DNA of 34,758 nucleotides from a virus. This document shows, piece after piece, positions 5,956 to 11,876 of this stretch. The translations under genes were made by a program, and so were the position numbers. The stretch is taken from IMG/VR virus record IMGVR_UViG_3300043395_000545, positions 1-34,758 of that record. One strand, 5' to 3'. Each line of letters opens with the position of its first letter. Positions within the stretch are counted from its first letter, which is position 1. The notes beneath the pieces were generated by a model, which saw only the letters and a program-made list of their open reading frames with translations, was not told the origin of the DNA and searched no databases.

Positions 5956-6010
5956 AGGCGAAACCCTGCTACGGCAGGGTCTAGTGCTAAATGGCACTAC
6001 TGACGAGCCT
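5956..6010 (+). ncRNA. Type II hammerhead ribozyme 5
   Basis: Stem II AGGC (5956-5959) with GCCT (6007-6010). GAAA 5960-5963. Stem III CCCTGC (5964-5969) with GCAGGG (5974-5979), UACG tetraloop. Cleavage dinucleotide TC 5980-5981. Stem I TAGTGC (5982-5987) with GCACTA (5994-5999), loop TAAATG. CTGACGA 6000-6006. It begins on the base after the upstream stop codon. Predicted cut after C5981 releases the DUF932 mRNA. Confidence 0.95.
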
Positions 6011-6038
6011 ATCGTTAGAAAAATTTGAAAGGGTAATC

Positions 6039-7025
6039 ATGTCACACAATCTAGAAAAATTCGCAGATGGCACTTCCGCATTTTTTACAGCGCGCGAGGT
6101 TGCTTGGCACAAACTTGGTACAGTTACCGAAAATGCTCTTACTGCTGAGGACGCGCTAAAAATTGCGCAACTTGACAGCGTTGTTAAGGTCAGTGAAAAT
6201 GCTGTAACAACTGTTATAGATGGCAAGACAATTTCAGTACCGGGCAAGTTCATGACATACCGCGACCACCCAAAGAAGGGTCTGACAGGACTTGGTGTGG
6301 TTGGTAATCGTTACACACCTATCCAGAACACCGAAGCATTTGAATTCCTAAATCAAATTGCTGATGAATCTGGTGCGGTATTTGAAACTGCTGGTTCACT
6401 AGGTAATGGCGAACGCGTATTCATGACTATGAAATTTCCACAATCCATGACCCTTGGCGGTGTAGATGTTGTGGACAATTACATCATGGCTGTTAATTCG
6501 CATGATGGTACAACTGCCTTTACTGTGGCAGTTACACCTATCCGCGCAGTATGTACCAACACAGTTCGCCTTGCTCTCAACTCAGCGGTTAGCAAAATTT
6601 CTCTACGCCACACCGCTAACGCAACACAGAAAGTTCAGCAAGCCCGTGAAACTCTTGGCGTTGTTTTCAAATACCAAGAGGAATTCCAACGCGAAGTTGA
6701 ACGCCTACTATCTATTGAAATGTCGGATAGTTCGTTCAATAAATTTGTGGAAAAACTAGTTCCACTACCAACACGCAAGGATTCTACGCAGCGTGAGTTA
6801 AACACAGTTGAACGCAAGCGTTCCGAAATCACTGGACTTTGGAATGCGCCTACACAGGCTAATGTCAAAGGTACTGCGTGGGCTGCTTACAACGCAGTTG
6901 TGGAATGGTCGGACTGGGCGAAAAATATTCGTGGCGGTGCTGACAAATCAACACTCCGCGCCGAGCGTCTAATTCTTGGACAGGGCGAGGAACTTAAGCA
7001 GAAGGCACAACTACTGCTTGCTTAA
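6039..7025 (+). CDS. DUF932 / phage-plasmid-like protein
   Basis: 328 aa. Recognised by the N-terminal pattern of the DUF932 (TIGR03299-like) family: FTAREVAWHKLGTVTE, then GVVGNRYTPIQNTEAFEFLN and NSHDGTTAFTVAVTPIRAVCTNT, with a helical C-terminal region. Members are common in phages and plasmids. Some are thought to act near DNA replication or anti-restriction, but no activity is established. The frame extends upstream to 5991 through ribozyme 5; the ATG at 6039 after GAAAGGGTAATC is preferred. Largest and last gene of the ribozyme operon. Confidence 0.85.
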   Translation: MSHNLEKFADGTSAFFTAREVAWHKLGTVTENALTAEDALKIAQLDSVVKVSENAVTTVIDGKTISVPGKFMTYRDHPKKGLTGLGVVGNRYTPIQNTEAFEFLNQIADESGAVFETAGSLGNGERVFMTMKFPQSMTLGGVDVVDNYIMAVNSHDGTTAFTVAVTPIRAVCTNTVRLALNSAVSKISLRHTANATQKVQQARETLGVVFKYQEEFQREVERLLSIEMSDSSFNKFVEKLVPLPTRKDSTQRELNTVERKRSEITGLWNAPTQANVKGTAWAAYNAVVEWSDWAKNIRGGADKSTLRAERLILGQGEELKQKAQLLLA

Positions 7026-7033
7026 ACATATGA

Positions 7034-7076
7034 GTAGCAACCCCCGATGGAAACGCTGTCGGGGGTAGTTACTTTT
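7034..7076 (+). terminator. Hairpin terminator after the ribozyme operon
   Basis: Outer stem GTAGC (7034-7038) with GTTAC (7068-7072), an A/A mismatch, then an 8-bp stem ACCCCCGA (7040-7047) with TCGGGGGT (7059-7066) around an 11-nt loop, followed by TTTT (7073-7076). Strong stem but short U-tail, so termination may be partial. It closes the DUF932 transcript. Confidence 0.75.
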
Positions 7077-7119
7077 ACCGTGTATGACTGTAAAATATCA
7101 ACCAAACGAAAGGGTAATC

Positions 7120-7347
7120 ATGTTGTATCCAGTTTTTCTATTTGTTATCGCAGGTTTATTTGGCACATTACTGGCGTTGCGCTTAATGGCGATTGACGCA
7201 CAAGAACAACGCAGTTCATTAACTCGCAGAGGCAGAATTGTTGTTGGAATATCTTGGGGCATTGTTATTGCGCTGATTGTCGTAGTTATCAATGGCTCAT
7301 GGTGGAATTGTGACACCGCAACTTGTTCATTTGTGTGGGGTTACTAA
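7120..7347 (+). CDS. Small two-span membrane protein
   Basis: 75 aa with two membrane segments (about 2-20, YPVFLFVIAGLFGTLLALRL, and about 44-62, GISWGIVIALIVVVINGS) joined by a basic loop (EQRSSLTRRGR). Two Cys follow in the C-terminal tail (NCDTATC). The ATG at 7120 is preferred over 7084 because it has the AAAGGGTAATC ribosome-binding site used across the ribozyme cassettes, though no ribozyme precedes it. Function unknown; a superinfection-exclusion or host-membrane role is only a guess. Confidence 0.75.
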   Translation: MLYPVFLFVIAGLFGTLLALRLMAIDAQEQRSSLTRRGRIVVGISWGIVIALIVVVINGSWWNCDTATCSFVWGY

Positions 7348-7643
7348 TGACACAGGCGGCTCAGCAATTTGTAGATGATTATTTATTGGTTGTGGAAAAT
7401 GATTTGTATGGCTGGCAGTGGCACAAAGCCGTTGCCGCACAACACAACAACAATGTCTTTGAGTTGGCAGATAATTTGCGTGACGAGTTTGAAGATTTTG
7501 TCAGCAAAATTCTTATCAGAATAGACCCAGCACACAACTCATGGCAGGTAAATATAATGCGCGAAATGTTACTTGGCTGGGGTATAACGCCTTACGAAAA
7601 TATTGCGCGCGAACTATTGGCACGATTTAGTGAAGGGAAATAA
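7347..7643 (+). CDS. Hypothetical helical protein
   Basis: 98 aa, starts on the TAATG overlap with the preceding gene. Mostly helical and acidic (QQFVDDYLLVVENDLYGW; NVFELADNLRDEFEDFVSKI; YENIARELLARFSEG). No recognised family. It lies one base before the GTG of the glycosylase-like gene, so the three genes 7120-8307 form a coupled unit. Confidence 0.75.
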   Translation: MTQAAQQFVDDYLLVVENDLYGWQWHKAVAAQHNNNVFELADNLRDEFEDFVSKILIRIDPAHNSWQVNIMREMLLGWGITPYENIARELLARFSEGK

Positions 7644-7644
7644 T

Positions 7645-8307
7645 GTGCAAACATTTATGACACGCAGTAACTATGCGGAGGTTGCGCAACAGTTAGACGA
7701 CAAGCGTCTTGGCAAGCAACGCGTAGAGGCATATCAAATAGTCAAAGCGTTACGCGGTGACTATAACGACACAGGCGCATGGGTTAATCACCCTGCTACT
7801 GTCATGTGGCGCGGTCATGTCGGTGCGCTGTGCGAATATGGAACCGCTATGTGTTACGAATGGTTAGACCGCGGTTACAGCGATTCATTGTTGTTCCAAT
7901 TCAAGAACGCAACCGACAGGAATACATCTAGTCCATGGTGGGTCAATAACCAACTGCTACACATGACACACCAATCCAACTTAACTCGCAAACTGCCCGA
8001 ATACTATGGCGGATTTCAAGTGCCTAGCAATATTCCCTATGTATGGCCTTTGGAAACTGCCAATGAATTCAAACTTGGTTCATTCAAATTAGGAGATAAT
8101 TTAGAAATGCTTAAAAATAGTAATGTATATCTAACCAGCAAACAGGTAGCCGAATTACTTGGCATTAGTCCAAAAACTATCTCCGCATATAAAGCGCGCA
8201 ATCAGATGCCCGACCCTGACAAGGAATATGGTCGCACTCCATTGTGGTGCTTATCCACCATTGAAAAATGGCGTGGCGAACTACCAAATATAGAAGTTAA
8301 AAAATAA
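7645..8307 (+). CDS. Pyrimidine-dimer-glycosylase-like protein fused to a helix-turn-helix
   Basis: 220 aa. Residues about 1-150 match the MSMEG_6728-type branch of the pyrimidine dimer DNA glycosylase family: MQTF start, LDDKRLGKQRVEAYQIVKAL, NHPATVMWRGHVGAL, CYEWLDRGY, HQSNLTRKLPEYYGG, PYVWP. The GTG start at 7645 is chosen because it restores the family's MQTF N-terminus and has GAAGGG upstream. Residues about 162-212 add a MerR/AlpA-like winged helix-turn-helix (LTSKQVAELLGISPKTISAY then KARNQMPDPDKEYGRTPLW). The first domain suggests repair or base excision; the fusion suggests site targeting or autoregulation. Catalysis is inferred. Confidence 0.78.
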   Translation: MQTFMTRSNYAEVAQQLDDKRLGKQRVEAYQIVKALRGDYNDTGAWVNHPATVMWRGHVGALCEYGTAMCYEWLDRGYSDSLLFQFKNATDRNTSSPWWVNNQLLHMTHQSNLTRKLPEYYGGFQVPSNIPYVWPLETANEFKLGSFKLGDNLEMLKNSNVYLTSKQVAELLGISPKTISAYKARNQMPDPDKEYGRTPLWCLSTIEKWRGELPNIEVKK

Positions 8308-8328
8308 ACAACTACAGGAAAGGCAAAC

Positions 8329-9096
8329 ATGAGCACAGCACTAGCAATAACAGGTGAACAAACATACTGGACACCTGCGCAAATATCCGCACTAAAACAA
8401 CTTGGTCTAAGTAATGCCAGTAATGGCGACTTAGCATTTTTCTTTCACCAAGCGCAACGCACAGGACTAGACCCATTCGCGCGACAGATTTATATGATTG
8501 AGCGTGGTGGTCGGTACAACATTCAAACCAGCATAGATGGGTTCCGCATTATTGCGCAACGAAGTGGTAAATATCGTGGTCAAGCAGGACCTTACTGGTG
8601 TGGCGAAGACGGCGCGTGGAAAGATGTATGGTTAAAAAATACGCCACCACTAGCGGCGCGCGTAGGAGTTTATGCCGATGGTTGGACAGAACCACTATGG
8701 GCAGTTGCTAAATGGGATTCATATGCCCAGCAAAGTCCAATTTGGCGCAAAATGCCAGACTTAATGTTGGCTAAATGCGCCGAAGCACTCGCGTTGCGTA
8801 AGGCATTTCCAAATGATTTGTCAGGCGTCTATACAGATGACGAAATGAGTCAAGCGGATATTGTTACAGTAGAGGAAAAACCAAAACCGCAGAAAGTTGA
8901 TTTGAAAGCGGTTCCTGCTACTGAACCAACCAATATAGATTGGCAAGTCATTGATGCTTCTCTTACTGACTTGACCACAAAAGACAAAATTGAAAAAATG
9001 TGGAACGCCAATAAGCCAATTTTGGACGCTGTTCACCCTAAGAATGGTGATACTTTGCGCGAGATATTGCTAAAGAAGGTGGCGTTATTAAAATGA
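8329..9096 (+). CDS. bet: Bet/RecT-family single-strand annealing protein
   Basis: 255 aa. The typical phage Bet order is visible: LGLSNASNGDLAFFFHQAQR, TGLDPFARQIYMI, YNIQTSIDGFRIIAQRSGKY, then VAKWDSYAQQSPIWRKMPDL and MLAKCAEALALRKAFPNDLSG. It anneals complementary single strands during recombination-dependent replication, usually together with a 5'-3' exonuclease; the Fe-S exonuclease at 10609 and the SSB at 14840 are the likely partners. The C-terminal about 75 residues after the YTDDEM motif are variable, as in the family. Good ribosome-binding site AGGAAAGGCAAAC. Confidence 0.93.
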   Translation: MSTALAITGEQTYWTPAQISALKQLGLSNASNGDLAFFFHQAQRTGLDPFARQIYMIERGGRYNIQTSIDGFRIIAQRSGKYRGQAGPYWCGEDGAWKDVWLKNTPPLAARVGVYADGWTEPLWAVAKWDSYAQQSPIWRKMPDLMLAKCAEALALRKAFPNDLSGVYTDDEMSQADIVTVEEKPKPQKVDLKAVPATEPTNIDWQVIDASLTDLTTKDKIEKMWNANKPILDAVHPKNGDTLREILLKKVALLK

Positions 9097-9275
9097 CAAC
9101 CACATTCCCACCACACTTACACGACACAATGATGGCGTGTTCTCGCAAGTTGTTCAATGCCGCGCAAGATGGCAATACTGAATACGCAACAGCAGTTATC
9201 AAACAGACGATTGAAACTCTTTCCCTAGTTCAATCATTTCTAGAGACAGGAAATAGTAATGGAACTACAAATTGA
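9093..9275 (+). CDS. Hypothetical helical protein
   Basis: 60 aa, mostly one or two helices (SRKLFNAAQDGNTEYATAVI then KQTIETLSLVQSFLETG). Starts on an ATGA overlap with bet and overlaps the next gene by 17 bp, so it is part of a tightly coupled operon. No family recognised; a recombination accessory role is possible by position only. Confidence 0.7.
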   Translation: MTTTFPPHLHDTMMACSRKLFNAAQDGNTEYATAVIKQTIETLSLVQSFLETGNSNGTTN

Positions 9276-9828
9276 CGATTGTTACTGGTGTGAGGAAAAG
9301 ATAACCCGTCCAAATAGCACTTTGTTATGGATAGGACAATTTGAATCTGCGGTATGTCTATTTCACCCTGCCAATTTTGACGCAATCAAAATGGACGCAA
9401 CAGGCGAAACCGCTTACCACCAAAGCATGGAAGAAGTTTATGACATTATTGTTGCCGAACATTACAAACAAAAGGCAATTAGGTCTAAACAAAAACCACG
9501 CTTGGTAGATGATAATGCCACAGTTGCGTTATCTAAAAATGCGCAACGCACTAGCAAAGCAGTAGCAGAAAAAATCCTACCTAAGACAGGTTCCTTAAGA
9601 CGGAGGGTTTATGACTACTGGGTTGGTCGTGGTGACTATGGCGCAACCGATGATGAGGCGCAAGCATTTCTAGGTATAGATGGGAATACCATGCGACCTA
9701 CTCGTGGCAGTCTAGTTGATGATGGTTACTTAGTTGATTCAGGTCATACACGCAAGAATGAAAATGGTAACGATTGTATTGTCTGGATTGAACGCGAACA
9801 CGCTTGGGCTAAAGGGTTATTTTTGTGA
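9259..9828 (+). CDS. Zinc-knuckle plus winged-helix protein
   Basis: 189 aa. The N-terminus has CYWCEE and further Cys/His (VCLFH) that could form a zinc site. After a basic linker, the C-terminal about 85 residues (GSLRRRVYDYWVGRGDYGAT; DDEAQAFLGIDGNTMRPTRG; LVDDGYLVDSGHTR) look like a winged helix in which DNTMRPTRGSLVD would be the recognition helix. Such small winged-helix proteins occur in phage replication/recombination operons. The role (DNA binding, regulation) is inferred. Confidence 0.7.
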   Translation: MELQIDDCYWCEEKITRPNSTLLWIGQFESAVCLFHPANFDAIKMDATGETAYHQSMEEVYDIIVAEHYKQKAIRSKQKPRLVDDNATVALSKNAQRTSKAVAEKILPKTGSLRRRVYDYWVGRGDYGATDDEAQAFLGIDGNTMRPTRGSLVDDGYLVDSGHTRKNENGNDCIVWIEREHAWAKGLFL

Positions 9829-9983
9829 GAAATAATTGGCGAGATGGGTGGGCATTGACATATTCCCACCCTATTGTCCGTGTTAAAGAAGTTAGACCAG
9901 AACCAGTTACGCGTTGCGGTTATTGTGGCGCGTGGAAAATTACTAGTCAAGCATGTAATTCATGCGGAACGGAAAGCAAATGA
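9825..9983 (+). CDS. 52-aa zinc-ribbon protein
   Basis: GTG start on a GTGA overlap with the preceding stop, and a TGA stop that overlaps the next ATG (ATGA). The C-terminal half, RCGYCGAWKITSQACNSCG, has two CxxC pairs 13 residues apart, a classical zinc ribbon. The N-terminus carries Trp/Arg (NNWRDGWALTYSHP). The perfect overlaps on both sides and intact ribbon support a real gene. Function unknown. Confidence 0.7.
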   Translation: MRNNWRDGWALTYSHPIVRVKEVRPEPVTRCGYCGAWKITSQACNSCGTESK

Positions 9984-10327
9984 CGATAACACCTGAACGC
10001 GTTGAGGCTCGCCTATACGAACTCAGCAAAGAAATAGATGAAGCGCATGACGAATTGGTCAATGCGGAAAAGAATTACCATAATGCCAAAGCCAAGTTTG
10101 AAATTCGTATAGCACACGAACGCTTGAACATTGGTCTGAATAATCTGAAACTGCGTGTAGGAGATGTAGCGGATAAGGCATTAACTCAATGCGAAAACGA
10201 ATGGTTTGATTTACAGCAAGCCGAAGCATTGGTCAAGGCAGCGCGAGCCAACTCAAATCGTGTACGGACACAAGTGGATATTGCTCGCTCTATTGGAACC
10301 AGCGTTCGCGCTTCCATGGAAGTCTAA
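9980..10327 (+). CDS. Coiled-coil protein of unknown function
   Basis: 115 aa, highly charged and almost entirely helical with heptad patterning (YELSKEIDEAHDELVNAEKN; FDLQQAEALVKAARANSNRV). Starts at the ATG overlapping the upstream stop; the frame also opens at 9962 but that lies inside the zinc-ribbon gene. It could be a bridging or recombination-accessory factor near the Bet/exonuclease genes. No family recognised. Confidence 0.75.
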   Translation: MTITPERVEARLYELSKEIDEAHDELVNAEKNYHNAKAKFEIRIAHERLNIGLNNLKLRVGDVADKALTQCENEWFDLQQAEALVKAARANSNRVRTQVDIARSIGTSVRASMEV

Positions 10328-10343
10328 ACAAAGGAGAAGGGTA

Positions 10344-10625
10344 ATGAAAACAGTAAAGGAAATCTATGACCGAATTGCTGATAGACCACAAACAGAGGTT
10401 CTATTTGCACCTATGTTTACCAAACAGGAAGCAGATGAATTCATAGAGGAACATTATGAGGACGATAAACAAAAACCACTCACAGACGACGAATGGTTTG
10501 AGGTGGTCCAAAAAATGGGCAACGATGATGCTGTATGGCAGGAACTAATATCTTGCTGGAACTACGCAATAGAAAAAGTCATAACAAATCGCGAGAAGGG
10601 TAAAGTAAATGGCAGCAGCAAATGA
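10344..10625 (+). CDS. Acidic protein of unknown function
   Basis: 93 aa, acidic in the middle (ADEFIEEHYEDDKQKPLTDD) and predicted helical. Start chosen by AAGGAGAAGGGTA before the ATG; the longer frame from 10206 lies within the preceding gene. It overlaps the exonuclease gene by 17 bp, so the two are coupled. Acidic proteins beside phage exonucleases sometimes inhibit host RecBCD-type enzymes, but nothing here shows that. Confidence 0.72.
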   Translation: MKTVKEIYDRIADRPQTEVLFAPMFTKQEADEFIEEHYEDDKQKPLTDDEWFEVVQKMGNDDAVWQELISCWNYAIEKVITNREKGKVNGSSK

Positions 10626-11556
10626 ACTAATCAAGGCAATAACCATTGCCAGCAAAAGCGAACAGCGCAGTAAACAAAAGGCGATAGGTCCAAGCGAGAT
10701 TGGTGGGTGTCGTAGGCGTACTTGGTTGCGACTCAATGATGCCGAAATTACCAATACGGATACATTCCGCTTTCCTGCCATGTTCGGTACGGCTATCCAT
10801 TCATACATACTTAATGCTTTCAAGAAATTAGACCCGTTTGAGGAACGATTTATCTTGGAAGCAGAATTTGAATCCAAAGACGATAGTTTGATTGGTCATG
10901 TGGATATGTATGACAAGGAAAAGAAGGAAATTGTGGATTGGAAGTCCATGAAAAAAGCAGGATTGCGTTATTTTCCAAGTCAGCAGCAGCGTTGGCAAGT
11001 TCAACTGTATGGTTATCTAGTACAAAAAAATGGTTATGAAGTAGAAAATGTAACGCTGGTTGGAATTCCGCGTGATGGTACGGAAGCAGATGTTGTATTC
11101 CATACCGAACCATATGACCCTGCTGTTGTAACGGAAGCACTCAACTGGGTAACACAAGTCAAACTAACTCAGGTGATTCCACCTGCCGAGAAAGATGTGT
11201 CATTTTGTGCTGGCTATTGTCCGTACTATGACGCGTCTGGGAAAGTGGGTTGTACTGCACGCCCAAAAGCAGAAGCGGAAGGCGCTATTATTGAGGACAC
11301 AGTGGTCCAAAATGTAGCGAAAAGATACTTAGAGATAACCAAGGAAATAGGTGCTCTAGAGGACGAGAAGGACGCTATAAAGGGCGTTCTGGAGGGCGTA
11401 AATGGAATTACCCAAGATGGTCTTAAAGTCGCTTGGTCGGCTGTTGCTGGACGGAAATCCATTGACGAAGATGCGGTCAAACAAGCACTTGGTCATGTTC
11501 CATACAAAGTGGGTAACCCGTCTTATAGATTGGCGGTAAAAAATGTCGGAGCATAA
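10609..11556 (+). CDS. PD-(D/E)XK exonuclease with Fe-S cluster motif (Cas4/AddB-like)
   Basis: 315 aa recombination nuclease. Active-site residues in order: His64 (FGTAIHSYI), Asp99 (LIGHVDMYD), Asp110-x-Lys112 (IVDWKS) and a QxxxY-like segment (QVQLYGYL, about 131-135). Cys34 (GGCRRRTW) plus Cys200, Cys204 and Cys215 (FCAGYC...GC) fit the four cysteines that hold a 4Fe-4S cluster in Cas4/AddB nucleases. It probably resects double-strand ends to make the single strands that Bet anneals. The C-terminal 80 residues contain a helical EIGALEDEKDAIKG segment. Confidence 0.88.
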   Translation: MAAANELIKAITIASKSEQRSKQKAIGPSEIGGCRRRTWLRLNDAEITNTDTFRFPAMFGTAIHSYILNAFKKLDPFEERFILEAEFESKDDSLIGHVDMYDKEKKEIVDWKSMKKAGLRYFPSQQQRWQVQLYGYLVQKNGYEVENVTLVGIPRDGTEADVVFHTEPYDPAVVTEALNWVTQVKLTQVIPPAEKDVSFCAGYCPYYDASGKVGCTARPKAEAEGAIIEDTVVQNVAKRYLEITKEIGALEDEKDAIKGVLEGVNGITQDGLKVAWSAVAGRKSIDEDAVKQALGHVPYKVGNPSYRLAVKNVGA

Positions 11557-11779
11557 TTGCGCAGGTATTAAAGGCGTAGGTAACTCCGTAGTGGCTTGCC
11601 AATGTCTATCGGTGGAAATGTTAAACAAGGTCATGGATTTCGTTCGGTTGGATATTATCCGCGAGATACAGGCATTTGCCAACGATTATCACCATCATAT
11701 AGAAGGTCGTGATGTGGTTATTGTTGAACAATTGTTAACATTTTTACGACCAGTAGAAGGGCAGAAATCCAATGAATGA
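11543..11779 (+). CDS. Hypothetical protein
   Basis: 78 aa, ATG inside the last codons of the exonuclease (14-bp overlap). It has three Cys near the N-terminus (HNCAGIKGVG; ACQCLS) and a helical body with a DYHHHIEGRD segment. No family recognised. Tight coupling to the exonuclease suggests coexpression but not a specific job. Confidence 0.65.
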   Translation: MSEHNCAGIKGVGNSVVACQCLSVEMLNKVMDFVRLDIIREIQAFANDYHHHIEGRDVVIVEQLLTFLRPVEGQKSNE

Positions 11780-11876
11780 AGACGCTTGGGATAAATGTAA
11801 GGTTGTAAATTGCGACAAATGCCATTGTGACGAATGCGAACTAGAACATATTGCTGTTCGGAACGGAGATGTCTAA
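11772..11876 (+). CDS. 34-aa cysteine-rich microprotein
   Basis: MNEDAWDKCKVVNCDKCHCD then EC: six Cys packed into 15 residues plus a His, probably a single metal knuckle. It starts inside the preceding gene (8-bp overlap) and its TAA overlaps the ATG of the replication gene by one base. The chain of overlaps and the metal-binding pattern support a real gene, but its size leaves doubt. Confidence 0.5.
   Translation: MNEDAWDKCKVVNCDKCHCDECELEHIAVRNGDV

Noticed and set aside
7040-7066. GAAACGCTGTC in the loop of the 7034-7076 hairpin as a sixth hammerhead
   Set aside because: There is no CUGANGA core and no stem III or stem I; the sequence is the loop of a terminator-like hairpin.
11356-11682. 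Other minus-strand frames opposite the replication and head genes
   Set aside because: All face well-supported plus-strand genes and show no family motifs or start signals.
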